A stretch of 64,000 nt of DNA from Spirosoma oryzicola (lineage in GTDB: Bacteria > Bacteroidota > Bacteroidia > Cytophagales > Spirosomataceae), in the NCBI RefSeq assembly GCF_021233055.1, contig NZ_CP089539.1, positions 186,001 to 250,000 on the forward strand, given 5' to 3'. Both the position numbers and the translations under genes were made by a program. A model generated the notes under the pieces. The model had not been told where the DNA came from. It did not search any database and saw only the letters and a program-made list of their open reading frames with translations. Of the stretch, positions 26,340 through 35,425 are shown one piece after another (positions within the stretch are counted from its first letter, which is position 1; each line of letters starts with the position of its first letter).

Positions 26340-26876
26340 ATGGACCCTTTTCTCGGTGAAATTCGTGCTGTTGGCTTTAATTATGCCCCATATGGCTGGG
26401 CCTTTTGCCAAGGGCAATTGTTATCTATTGCGCAAAATACCGCGTTGTACTCCATTTTAGGCATTACTTATGGGGGCGATGGGCGAGTTAACTTTGCCCT
26501 GCCCGATCTGCGGGGCAGGGTTATTGTCAATTCGGGTCAGGCACCGGGCTCAAGTCCATACTATCAGGGGCAAACCGGTGGGCAGGACACCGTAACACTC
26601 ACGCCAGAGCAGAATCCTCAGCATACGCACTCACTGGATGCCATTCGGGTCCCGGTTAGTGAGAACAGCCCTAACTCCAGCTCACCAGCTAAAAATGTTC
26701 TGGCCCAGACCGACAAAGCACACTACGGGAGCAGCACGAGCGGCCAGATGGCCGCTGGTTCTCTGAGCGGAACGGCCTCGTTCATAGGTGAAGGAGCCTC
26801 TCATGACAATCACATGCCTTACCTAGCGCTGAATTACATCATTGCGTTACAAGGTGTGTTTCCTCAACGCCCCTAA
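26340..26876 (+). CDS. Phage tail collar domain protein 1 (MdpB-like)
   Basis: A 178-residue protein. The N-terminal tail-collar domain (about residues 5-62) shows the family landmarks MDPFLGEIR, GWAFCQGQLL, LGITYGGDG and FALPDLRGR. A variable, Ser/Gly-rich middle follows, and the C-terminus ends with the conserved MPYLALNYIIALQGVFP. Collar domains occur in T4-type short tail fibres and in free-standing bacterial 'microcystin-dependent' proteins such as this. There is no signal peptide. It is the first of three tandem paralogues, spaced 25 and 46 bp apart, with no other phage tail genes nearby. The role is unknown; surface or secreted adhesive oligomers are one inference. Confidence 0.88.
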   Translation: MDPFLGEIRAVGFNYAPYGWAFCQGQLLSIAQNTALYSILGITYGGDGRVNFALPDLRGRVIVNSGQAPGSSPYYQGQTGGQDTVTLTPEQNPQHTHSLDAIRVPVSENSPNSSSPAKNVLAQTDKAHYGSSTSGQMAAGSLSGTASFIGEGASHDNHMPYLALNYIIALQGVFPQRP

Positions 26877-26901
26877 CCTAACCCATTCATTCTTCGCATT
26901 T

Positions 26902-27438
26902 ATGGAACCCTACATTGGTGAGATTCGCATTTTCCCTGGCAACTTTGCTCCGGTTGGCTGGCTATATTGTAATGGACAATCCGTCAACATAAGCGACTAC
27001 CAAGCACTTTTTCAATTGATCGGTACGACTTATGGGGGTGATGGACAAACGAAGTTTGCCCTACCCAATCTGCAAGGCCGTGCCGTGGTTGGTCAGGGCG
27101 CTGGCCAAGGTTTAAGTACGTACGTGCTGGGACAACAGGCGGGCCAGGAAGCGGTAACGGTAACAGCCAACCAGATGCCTGTTCATCAGCACGCAGTACA
27201 GGTTAGCACGCAAGCGCATGTAGGCGCACCCGCCCAGGTATCTCCCAACGGAGCCTATTTCGGCGATCAGGGGGAGGCTGCGTATCAATCGACGGCGGGT
27301 TCAGCAACGCTGGCTACCGACGCCGTTATTGGTCAGACGAGCAGCAGCGGGGGGGGACAACCACATACCAACCTTCAGCCTTATTTGGTGATTAATTACA
27401 TCATTGCTACGGATGGAATCTATCCCACACAGCAGTAG
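26902..27438 (+). CDS. Phage tail collar domain protein 2 (MdpB-like)
   Basis: A 178-residue paralogue of the preceding protein. Landmarks are MEPYIGEIRIFPG, GWLYCNGQSV, LIGTTYGGDG and FALPNLQGR; the C-terminus is LQPYLVINYIIATDGIYP. The middle (about residues 85-145) differs strongly from its neighbours, as expected for the part that determines specificity. The frame is open upstream through the end of the first collar gene, but the ATG at 26902 restores the same N-terminus as in the other two copies. Confidence 0.88.
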   Translation: MEPYIGEIRIFPGNFAPVGWLYCNGQSVNISDYQALFQLIGTTYGGDGQTKFALPNLQGRAVVGQGAGQGLSTYVLGQQAGQEAVTVTANQMPVHQHAVQVSTQAHVGAPAQVSPNGAYFGDQGEAAYQSTAGSATLATDAVIGQTSSSGGGQPHTNLQPYLVINYIIATDGIYPTQQ

Positions 27439-27484
27439 CCTGAGCGCTTCTACACCTATCGACTACCCTTAATCACTAATCTGT

Positions 27485-28012
27485 ATGGATCCTTTTATGG
27501 GCGAAATTCGCCTGATGAGTTTTGGCTTCAACCCCAAATATTGGGCACCTTGTCAGGGTCAACTGTTACCTATTAATCAAAACCAAGCCTTATTCTCCCT
27601 GTTAGGCACCATGTACGGGGGGAATGGCGTAACTAATTTCGCTCTACCCGATTTGCGCGGCCGGGTAGTTCTAAGCTTCGGTCAGGGCTCGGGTATACAA
27701 GGATACAGCCAAGGCGAGAGGGGAGGTTCGGAGGGTATACCGTTAACTACCGCGCAGCTGGCTGCTCATAACCATTCGGTAGCAGGCTCCATTCAGACCG
27801 CTTCGGAAGCCGATGGACAGGATCCTAGTGGGGCTTATCCGGCTCCTACTAACGTTACCCAGTATGCGTCCGGGGGGGCCAACACCACTATGGCTGCTAT
27901 AACAGGGCAGACAAGTACCGCTGGCACAGGGCTACCGCACGAAAACCGCCAGCCAGTTATGGCGCTGAATTACTGCATTGCCATACAAGGTATTTTTCCT
28001 CCGCATAGTTAA
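27485..28012 (+). CDS. Phage tail collar domain protein 3 (MdpB-like)
   Basis: A 175-residue third paralogue: MDPFMGEIRLMSFG, YWAPCQGQLLP, LLGTMYGGNG, FALPDLRGR, then a variable Ser/Thr/Gly-rich region and MALNYCIAIQGIFP at the end. Like its neighbours it has no secretion signal. It is followed by the formyltransferase gene after 19 bp, so the four genes are almost certainly one transcript. The three proteins may form a hetero-oligomer. Confidence 0.88.
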   Translation: MDPFMGEIRLMSFGFNPKYWAPCQGQLLPINQNQALFSLLGTMYGGNGVTNFALPDLRGRVVLSFGQGSGIQGYSQGERGGSEGIPLTTAQLAAHNHSVAGSIQTASEADGQDPSGAYPAPTNVTQYASGGANTTMAAITGQTSTAGTGLPHENRQPVMALNYCIAIQGIFPPHS

Positions 28013-28031
28013 CAAGTTTGAGGGGTACGCT

Positions 28032-28985
28032 ATGAAACTGGGTGTAATCATAAGTAGTTTGCTGGGCCTGCCGCTTCTTTACGAACTGGTGGCGCAAGGT
28101 GTCACAGCCCGCGTAGCAGTACCCCATACACCCTCCCATCCGGACGAATCCATTCAGATCGCTCAGGCTGTTTCTACGCTGGGCGTACCGCTGACGTGGT
28201 TACACCGTCAAACGCTTCGCACCGATCTACTAGCGTGGTTAGGCCCTGACCCGCTTGACGCCGTCCTTGTTTTTACGTTACCCTGGCGCATTCCGGCAAC
28301 GGTGTTGTCCATCCCGCGCCAGGGGTTTCTGAACGTTCATCTGGCGCCTTTACCAGCCTATCGGGGCCCGGAGCCGTTGTTTTGGCTCTTGCGTAATGGC
28401 GAAACAGCCGGGGCTGTAACTATTCACCGGATGGATGCCAATTTTGATACAGGCCCTGTCCTATTAACCGTGCCGGTCCCCATTGACCCCAAAGATACGC
28501 ATGGGCTACACCGGGCAAAACTCGCTCAATATGCCGTCGTTGCTGCTCACCAGCTGCTCACCAGACTTTGGAGTGAAATACCCCTGGAATTTGACGCGCA
28601 AGATGATATGTCTGCCCGCTACTGGCCCCGTGCTGGTCTTGCCGACGTATGCGTAGACTGGGAGGAAACAGCTGTGCGAATCGACCAACTTGTAAAGGCC
28701 GTTAATCCCTGGAACCGGGGTGCATTAACTACGTTTCGTGGCCAATGCCTACGACTACTGGGTGTGACGCCTAGGCCTGAAACAACACCAGCTTTACCAG
28801 GCACAATCGTTTGGGCAACTCCTCAGCAGGGCCTAGGCGTTGCCTGCGGTCAGGGGCAGATCGTGCAACTGGATATGGTTTCGTTGCCAGAAGGCTACTT
28901 CTCGGGGACTCAACTAGCCGGTCTCGGCTTGCAGGTGGGTGAGGTACTCACATCTTTTCAGGCAGACGCTGTTCTATCGGGTTAG
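28032..28985 (+). CDS. Formyltransferase with methionyl-tRNA formyltransferase architecture
   Basis: A 317-residue protein, the usual length of Fmt. The N-terminal formyl-transferase domain contains the catalytic Asn and His in FLNVHLAPLPAYRGPEP and the catalytic Asp in FDTGPVL; the Ser-Leu-Leu-Pro loop of true Fmt is replaced by LAPLP. The C-terminal OB-like domain is also present (VDWEETAVRIDQLVKAVNPW, then PGTIVWATPQQGLGVACG). It would use 10-formyltetrahydrofolate to formylate an amino group. Housekeeping Fmt usually neighbours def or priA-type genes; here it follows the collar genes by 19 bp, so a special substrate (an amino sugar or protein N-terminus of this locus) is more likely. The ATG at 28032 starts the typical first beta-strand. 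Confidence 0.85.
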   Translation: MKLGVIISSLLGLPLLYELVAQGVTARVAVPHTPSHPDESIQIAQAVSTLGVPLTWLHRQTLRTDLLAWLGPDPLDAVLVFTLPWRIPATVLSIPRQGFLNVHLAPLPAYRGPEPLFWLLRNGETAGAVTIHRMDANFDTGPVLLTVPVPIDPKDTHGLHRAKLAQYAVVAAHQLLTRLWSEIPLEFDAQDDMSARYWPRAGLADVCVDWEETAVRIDQLVKAVNPWNRGALTTFRGQCLRLLGVTPRPETTPALPGTIVWATPQQGLGVACGQGQIVQLDMVSLPEGYFSGTQLAGLGLQVGEVLTSFQADAVLSG

Positions 28986-29139
28986 CGATAAGGGGTACGA
29001 TCAGCTAATCAACTGTATACTGCGACTACTACTCATTAATTTCTTCTACCGCAACCAGCGGGGGCGTTGGCTCTCTAACCAGCGCATACACTTAGTCTTT
29101 ATTCTACTACCCATACCCATTTGTCGTTCATCCAACTTC

Positions 29140-32100
29140 ATGAAAAATTTACTTTTACTTCTCGGTTCATTACTAACCGTTTATTCTGTCCAGGCGCAGA
29201 CTATAACCCTGGTGCAGGAAAGCTTCGAGACCGACGGTCGGAATACGCGCTACACCTCGAACGAGTTTGATTCGCGCTCGGCTAGTTCTTCGCTGCCTTA
29301 CTTCACGCGGGCGCTGACCAATCCCCTGCTCAATCCGTTCAATCCGTCCAATGTGTGCTTTGGGACTAATAAATACCCCGTTACCATTGGTGGGGTAGAC
29401 GGCGCGGTTTTCTGGTCATCTGAGGCCGTCCGGAGCACGGCAACCAGCCCAGCGGATGATGACCGCGCTCCGGGGGTTGTCACGCTCAACGCCATTAACG
29501 CCAGCACCTATGGCTCATTAAAACTAGTGGTAGCCCTTGCCGATGCTCGCGGCCCCAGTAGTCCTACTCTCACCAAAAATGGGGGCGAATTGAACCCCCA
29601 ATACGATTCTAACGACTTTATTCGCCTACAGTATTCGACTAATGGCGGAACGACCTATAATACACTGGCGCAGTTTGTAGGTAATAATCCGTCTGGACAA
29701 GGTTTTATGCAACTTGACGCAGACCTGGACGGCACTGCCGATGGAGCGCAGACAGCGACCAACACGCTAGACATTAATATGCGTGATTTCTCGTTCAATA
29801 TTCCGGGCTCACCGTCCTCGTTACTCGTACGGGTGCAGGTCGACCAGCGCGGGGGCAGCGAAGAGTTAGCTTTCGACAATATCCGGGTAACGGGCGTGGC
29901 CAATACCGTGTCTCCGCCGACGCTCAGTAATCTTGAAAACGATCCCTTACCGTATGCCGAAGGCCAGGGCGCTACAAAGGTTACCAACACTATAACCGTG
30001 GTCAATCCGGGAGGATCGACGCTGAGTCGGGCTACCGTCAGTATCAGCAGCGGTCGGGGTGCGGGCGATCAACTGGTATTTACTAACACTAACCTTATAT
30101 CAGGATCATATAATTCATCGACGGGAGTACTTGAACTGAATGGTACTGCACCGACGGAGGATTATCAGGCGGCTTTACGATCGGTAGCCTTTCGGAATTC
30201 GGATGCAATCAACGCACCAATGGGCACACGCACCCTGGATTTTGTGGTGTACAATGGCACCACCAGCAGCAACCAAGTGTCGCGTAATGTGACGGTGACG
30301 GCCTCCCTGGATGCGGCTACGACATTGCCTTACCAGGAAGATTTTGAAGTGGATAAGGAAGGTACGCGCTACAGTTCGAATACGTTTGTTGCGCGAAATG
30401 GCACTGGGGCGGCCTGGTTACGGACAACCGCGAATCCCTATCAGACGAACCCGCCTTCGCCAAACCCCACCACATTCAGCAACATCAGCGGTTCCGCTTA
30501 CTGGTACGGCAACAATACCAACTCCTTGGCGAACAGTGCTACCCGCATGGGCACCTTACAGACGCTGCAAATCAACACCGCAGGTTACACGAACTTAACT
30601 TTCTCGATACGCATTGGAGCCTCGTCGGGTGCGAATGCGCGCTGGCAGAACACCGATTACTTTAAGGTTTACTACCGGGTAGCGGGCGGTGCCCAAGTGC
30701 CTATCCTTTCGTTCCGGGGAAACACGGCGACGCAATCTGCACAGGGTAACTTGCAACAGGATGCTGACCCCAGCGCCACGACAGGCATACCGAACGGTAC
30801 GACTTTAACGCCGGCCCTGAACACCTTTACCGCTCAACTGCCTGCTTCCGTATCAGGACAAGTAGTCGATTTCCTGGTGGTGCTGATGTCGGACGACATC
30901 TCGGCAGAACTGGCTTTCGACAATATACAGCTAACGGGCACGCAACTGACAGCACCGACCGTGACAACCAATTCGTCGGCTAGTAACGTAACCACCTCTA
31001 GCGCCAGCCTGGGAGGTAACGTGACGAACGACGGAGGAGCCAGTGTTACCGAGCGAGGTATCATATACAAAGCTGGCGCGAATGCGCCAAACGCCAGTGA
31101 TTCCAAAGTAGCCAGCGGTACAGGAGTGGGGGGCTTTTCAGCTACCCTGACCGGGTTGACATCGGGGACTCAGTATACAGCGCGGGCCTACGCCATCAAC
31201 AGCGTCGGTACTGGTTTTGGCAGCACAGTTACGTTCGTTACTACGCCTGGAAGCCCGCAACTGAACACGCCCACCAACGGTACCTATGTTGCCACCGGCA
31301 CACCCATTTACACGGGTACAACTCAAGTGGGCAGCACGGTACAAGTGTATGTAGATGGCACCCTGCTTAATGCCACCCCAACGGTCGATAATGCGGGCAA
31401 CTTCACCGTTGTTCAGCCCTCATCACTGAACGAGGGAAGCCATACTGTATACGCCACGGCTACGGTAACGATCAATGGAACGACCAGCCCAACCAGCGCC
31501 AACTCGAACACGAACACCTTTATCATTGATGTGACGGCCCCCACGGTCAGCTTAACCTCCGCGACGGCTCCCAACGGCAGTTCCTACAACAGTTCGCCCT
31601 TTGTCTACAACGCTACCTTTTCAGAGAACGTAGCCAATTTTGTAGCCTCCGATATAACGGTGGGTAATGGTTCCGTAACGGGCTTTAGTGCCATTAGCAG
31701 CAGCCAGTACAGTTTCACCGTAACGCCTACCACCAGCGGAGCAGTTTCCGTGAGTTTGGCGCGTAGCGTGGCAAGCGATGTAGCGGGTAATGGTAACGTC
31801 GAGTCCGATCCATATACCATCATTTACGCACCACTCCCTACTATTAGCGGCTTTACGGCTACTACCCCATCGGTATGTGTGAGTAGTCCAGTCACATTTA
31901 CGGCCACAGTAGGCAACGTAACGGGGGCTTATACGTATACACTGACAAATGGTGTTAGCACCACAACGGGCACCAGTAGCAATCCGGCGTTTAATCAGTC
32001 GGTGGTATCAACCAACTCAGGTACCCAGAACTTCACGCTTACGGTAAGCGCCAACAATGGTCAGGTAACCACAGCTTTTGTAAGTGTAACCGTTAAAAGC

Positions 32101-33603
32101 ACCCTTACGAACATCAGAGGCAGTCAATCCGCAACTAGCCTATGCGCACCGGGGGGTCAAGTAAATTTCCAGGTTACACCAGATCCAATAGAATTCTATA
32201 CGGTGACGCTCTTCCGCAATAATGTCCAAGATGGGCAAACGACGGGCTCGTATGGATCAACCATTATCTTTCCTCGCAACGTTACGCAAAGCGCCAACTA
32301 CCAAATCGTTGTTACCTCGAGCTGTGCCAGCCTGACGACTACGTTTACACCCGTGACGGTCACGCCCTTGCCGACGCCTTCGATTGTGGGCTTAGCAACG
32401 GCTTATTGTCAGGACGCGGGTAGCCAACCCTTGAAGGGAGAACCATCGGGGGGCGTTTTCACGATTGACGGTAATCCGGCTACTAGCTTCGACCCTACCA
32501 GCCTGACAATCGGTCAGCACACAGTTGTCTACAGCTATACGAACGCTGGTGGCTGTTCGAATACGGCGACCCAAATCGTTACTGTCACCGAAACGCCAAC
32601 AGCCCCGCGCCTGGTAACCCAGACCGGTGGCCCTTATCCGGCGGGGGTGTCCAGCTTGACTATTTCGCAAAATACAGGTGATGTAATTTTAACTGTGTCT
32701 GGCTGTGCAAATGGTACGATTAACTGGAATGGTGGGAATGCAGCTACATTGGCCGTCTCGACAGCGAACACAGGTACACAGAACTTTACCGCTACCTGTA
32801 CCCAAAATGGTTGTACGAGTCCTGCTGCTACAGCAACAGTAACCGTGGTTTTACCAACGCTTAGAGTCTTGTCTCGCGATCCTGACAACGGTCAACAGAA
32901 CAGCAATACGATCAAGCCTTATCTGCTTTTGCAAAACGTAGGTACAACGCCTATTTCGTATGGCTCAATCACCGTGCGCTATTGGCTGACGACTGAACCT
33001 AATATGAATCTGATCTTTCAGAAAAACTATGTAGCCATTGGCCAAAACAACCTCAACTTGCGCTATGTTCCGCTGGCGAGTCCTCGTCAGGGAGCAACGG
33101 GCTACATCGAATACAGCTTCAACTCGGCAGCAGGTAGCCTGGCACCGATGGGTGATTCGGGTCCACTAGAAGTACAGGCTTACCAGCAGAATTATGCGGT
33201 GCTCAACCAGTTGGATGATTACTCGTATATCAACAATAGTACATTCACGCTAAATCCTCGTATCACCGCTTACCAGAACGGGGTGATCTTCTACGGTACA
33301 GAACCTGCTGGTAGCGGCAACACGCGGGTAGCTGCCAAGGAGGCAGAGTCTATACTTCAGGTCAACGTCCTAGGCAACCCTGTTATCGGCCATTCCGCTG
33401 AGGTGGAGATTAGCGGAGTGTCTGGTCAGTCGGTACAAATCCGGCTAGTCGACTTACAAGGTAAGTCAGTTTTCGAGCATAGCATCAAAGAGGTTAGCTC
33501 AACGGAGCGTGTAATCCTGCCGCTAGGTACAGCCCAAGGTATCCTTTTACTGAATGTGAGCACCGCCAACCAGCGTCAGCAAATCAAACTACTACGTCCT
33601 TAA
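29140..33603 (+). CDS. Large surface protein with Ig-like domains, CBM3-like module and type IX sorting domain
   Basis: A 1487-residue secreted protein; signal peptide residues 1-20 (ends VQAQ). Two similar beta-sandwich domains end with SEELAFDNIRVTG and SAELAFDNIQLTG (about 20-250 and 390-610), separated by a repeat-like linker. Then follow an FN3-like domain (LTGLTSGTQYTARAYAINSVG), Ig-like domains (DAGNFTVVQP-type region; VTAPTVSL; FSENVANFVASDITV), PKD/Ig-like segments, and a CBM3-like module (IKPYLLLQNVGTTPISYGSI; TVRYWLTTE; DYSYIN) which in other proteins binds cellulose or chitin. The last 80 residues (VNVLGNPV...GQSVQIRLVDLQGK...ILLLNVST...QQIKLLRP) are a type A T9SS sorting domain. 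It is Thr/Ser/Asn-rich. An adhesin role is likely. The frame is open upstream; ATG 29140 gives the signal peptide. Confidence 0.85.
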   Translation: MKNLLLLLGSLLTVYSVQAQTITLVQESFETDGRNTRYTSNEFDSRSASSSLPYFTRALTNPLLNPFNPSNVCFGTNKYPVTIGGVDGAVFWSSEAVRSTATSPADDDRAPGVVTLNAINASTYGSLKLVVALADARGPSSPTLTKNGGELNPQYDSNDFIRLQYSTNGGTTYNTLAQFVGNNPSGQGFMQLDADLDGTADGAQTATNTLDINMRDFSFNIPGSPSSLLVRVQVDQRGGSEELAFDNIRVTGVANTVSPPTLSNLENDPLPYAEGQGATKVTNTITVVNPGGSTLSRATVSISSGRGAGDQLVFTNTNLISGSYNSSTGVLELNGTAPTEDYQAALRSVAFRNSDAINAPMGTRTLDFVVYNGTTSSNQVSRNVTVTASLDAATTLPYQEDFEVDKEGTRYSSNTFVARNGTGAAWLRTTANPYQTNPPSPNPTTFSNISGSAYWYGNNTNSLANSATRMGTLQTLQINTAGYTNLTFSIRIGASSGANARWQNTDYFKVYYRVAGGAQVPILSFRGNTATQSAQGNLQQDADPSATTGIPNGTTLTPALNTFTAQLPASVSGQVVDFLVVLMSDDISAELAFDNIQLTGTQLTAPTVTTNSSASNVTTSSASLGGNVTNDGGASVTERGIIYKAGANAPNASDSKVASGTGVGGFSATLTGLTSGTQYTARAYAINSVGTGFGSTVTFVTTPGSPQLNTPTNGTYVATGTPIYTGTTQVGSTVQVYVDGTLLNATPTVDNAGNFTVVQPSSLNEGSHTVYATATVTINGTTSPTSANSNTNTFIIDVTAPTVSLTSATAPNGSSYNSSPFVYNATFSENVANFVASDITVGNGSVTGFSAISSSQYSFTVTPTTSGAVSVSLARSVASDVAGNGNVESDPYTIIYAPLPTISGFTATTPSVCVSSPVTFTATVGNVTGAYTYTLTNGVSTTTGTSSNPAFNQSVVSTNSGTQNFTLTVSANNGQVTTAFVSVTVKSTLTNIRGSQSATSLCAPGGQVNFQVTPDPIEFYTVTLFRNNVQDGQTTGSYGSTIIFPRNVTQSANYQIVVTSSCASLTTTFTPVTVTPLPTPSIVGLATAYCQDAGSQPLKGEPSGGVFTIDGNPATSFDPTSLTIGQHTVVYSYTNAGGCSNTATQIVTVTETPTAPRLVTQTGGPYPAGVSSLTISQNTGDVILTVSGCANGTINWNGGNAATLAVSTANTGTQNFTATCTQNGCTSPAATATVTVVLPTLRVLSRDPDNGQQNSNTIKPYLLLQNVGTTPISYGSITVRYWLTTEPNMNLIFQKNYVAIGQNNLNLRYVPLASPRQGATGYIEYSFNSAAGSLAPMGDSGPLEVQAYQQNYAVLNQLDDYSYINNSTFTLNPRITAYQNGVIFYGTEPAGSGNTRVAAKEAESILQVNVLGNPVIGHSAEVEISGVSGQSVQIRLVDLQGKSVFEHSIKEVSSTERVILPLGTAQGILLLNVSTANQRQQIKLLRP

Positions 33604-33630
33604 CTATTTCTATACACACCCTCCAACCGA

Positions 33631-33662
33631 AAACGCCCGGATCATCATAGATTCGGGCGTTT
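33631..33662 (+). terminator. Terminator after the surface protein gene
   Basis: AAACGCCCG (33631-33639) and CGGGCGTTT (33654-33662) form a 9-bp stem followed by a T-rich tail (ATTTTAATT). It ends the collar/surface-protein operon. Confidence 0.75.
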
Positions 33663-34226
33663 ATTTTAATTGAATAGTTAAGGAGCTACTAATTAAAACA
33701 CTCATCAGAAAGCAGATCAGTTTGCTATTTAGAGAGAGAGTTTTTTCATCACCTCAAAGGCACTCAATGTTGAATTTTTCAATTTAATAGATGAGCGTAA
33801 TAATATATTCATAATCTTTTAGCTATTCATCGGCTCTCTTTTGTCCTGCCGTTCACAAGTAATAACTCAATACGCTGTTACTAGAGTTGAGTTAAGATCT
33901 CGATTGAGCGATTCAAAGAATGGCCTAATGAATATAGCTTAAGTATTCTAATTTTGGCCTACAGTTAAAATAGTACCTAATTCGAGATTACAAAAACTTC
34001 CTTCTCTTGCTCAACCTTCTTTATTTTTAATTGAGTCAAAACTACATTCGGTGTTTACAAATAGTAATAATTCCCATAAAAATTCACCTTCATATCATTG
34101 AATATCAATGATTTATCTTTAATTTAACGAACGCCGTAAACTTTTGCAACTTGATAATAATTCTATAGTGTTCTTCTATCTTTACGGCTGCCCGGTATAG
34201 GCAAACCTTTGTAAAATCTGTTCCTA
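33663..34226. other. AT-rich region before the recombinase, with short inverted repeats
   Basis: No gene is visible. Two inverted repeats stand out: TAACTCAA/TTGAGTTA (33863-33870, 33887-33894, 16-bp spacer) and ATCATTGA/TCAATGAT (34094-34101, 34105-34112, 3-bp spacer). The size of the arms is that of tyrosine-recombinase binding sites or operators. The region is clearly richer in A/T than its surroundings. Confidence 0.45.
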
Positions 34227-35405
34227 ATGAAAGCACTAGCTCGCTCAACTCATCAAAGTAATAGCCTTGGTCAATCATTGACTACTCTAACCGTCACCCA
34301 GGCTACTCAATACTTTGCGGCTAGTCTGGACAAACCCGGCAACTACCCCCGGATCGTTAAAGCCTACCTTACCTACTGCATCGCCCACAACTATACCTTC
34401 GATAAGTTTAGCCTTAGCCTGTATGCAGGAGGAAAAGCATCCAACCGCATCTCCCCTATTCGCAAATTTATCCTCTGGTATCAGATGCAGGGGCAACCAT
34501 CCATCATTGCCGATCTACCCAAACAGCCAAAAAGTATTCCCGCTGCCGATGGCTTATTACTGGGATTTATGGCTGATCCCGAAGTCCGCATTTCCCCAAG
34601 CTCGCGGGTAACCTACCTGCGGGTTTTGAACGGCTTCTTCGATTACATTGTCTCTCAACGGGCCATGGGCGAACTGGCTAGCTTCAGTGCACAAACTGTC
34701 GATAAGTACTTGAACACCAAGCGCCTGTCGGCTTTTACGTATAATTTATATCTATCGTGCTTGAAACAACTGGCCGAGTGGGTCATCAAGACACAGGAGC
34801 GTCATCAGTTAACTACAAACCAATTGAAAGACCTGCAATCGATTACCCGCTTGAAAGGGAACCGGATCGAGCGGGACTATCATAAAGACAGCCTGACGGG
34901 AACCGAACGGGAACAGTTGCTGATGAGTATTGAAAAACCGGATGAACGCTTGATGGTGGCGCTGATGGCCTGGGGTGGACTACGTACTATTGAAGTGGTC
35001 CGGCTTCAGTTCAACGATATTGATGTGGAACGCCGTCGGATCTGGGTGTTGGGTAAGGGGATGCATACAAAACGGGACGTTCAGTTACCGGCGATCTGCT
35101 TTTCTTTGCTCCAGGACTACCTAAAGCAGTTTGGGGTCGGCAAACAAAACTCGTCAGACTCGCTGTTCGATCAATTGACGACGCGCTCGATTCGGTACCG
35201 CGTACAGAAGTATATGCAAGTGAGCGGTTTAAAACGCGCTCGTCTGTCGGCGCATAGTTTGCGGCATACAGCGGCCCAGCGTTTGTTGGATGAAGGGGTA
35301 GACGCAGTCCATGTTCAGCGGCATCTGCGGCACAAAAACTTTGAAACGACGTTAATTTACGTGCGCAAAAAAACCGACGAAGACTATTTTAACAGCATCT
35401 TGTAG
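34227..35405 (+). CDS. Tyrosine recombinase (XerC/D-like integrase)
   Basis: A 392-residue site-specific recombinase. The N-terminal SAM-like core-binding domain (about 115-210) precedes a complete catalytic domain: Arg253 in GGLRTIE, a Lys near 277 (LGKGMHTKR), His343 and Arg346 in HSLRH, His369 in LRHKNFETT and the nucleophile Tyr378 in LIYVRK. The first 110 residues are an additional N-terminal part that may bind arm sites. No excisionase, phage or transposon genes accompany it. The gene lies between the surface-protein operon and a decayed regulator gene. It could be a remnant of an integrated element or an invertase acting on local repeats. Confidence 0.88.
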   Translation: MKALARSTHQSNSLGQSLTTLTVTQATQYFAASLDKPGNYPRIVKAYLTYCIAHNYTFDKFSLSLYAGGKASNRISPIRKFILWYQMQGQPSIIADLPKQPKSIPAADGLLLGFMADPEVRISPSSRVTYLRVLNGFFDYIVSQRAMGELASFSAQTVDKYLNTKRLSAFTYNLYLSCLKQLAEWVIKTQERHQLTTNQLKDLQSITRLKGNRIERDYHKDSLTGTEREQLLMSIEKPDERLMVALMAWGGLRTIEVVRLQFNDIDVERRRIWVLGKGMHTKRDVQLPAICFSLLQDYLKQFGVGKQNSSDSLFDQLTTRSIRYRVQKYMQVSGLKRARLSAHSLRHTAAQRLLDEGVDAVHVQRHLRHKNFETTLIYVRKKTDEDYFNSIL

Positions 35406-35425
35406 TCCGTTCTTTCTGCACGGTT

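Noticed and set aside
26340-28012. Prophage or contractile injection system
   Set aside because: Collar domains alone are not phage evidence; no tube, sheath, baseplate, capsid, terminase or lysis genes are present in the surrounding 64 kb.
34227-35405. An integrative element bounded by attachment sites
   Set aside because: No tRNA gene, flanking direct repeats or cargo genes were found, so the limits of an element cannot be drawn.
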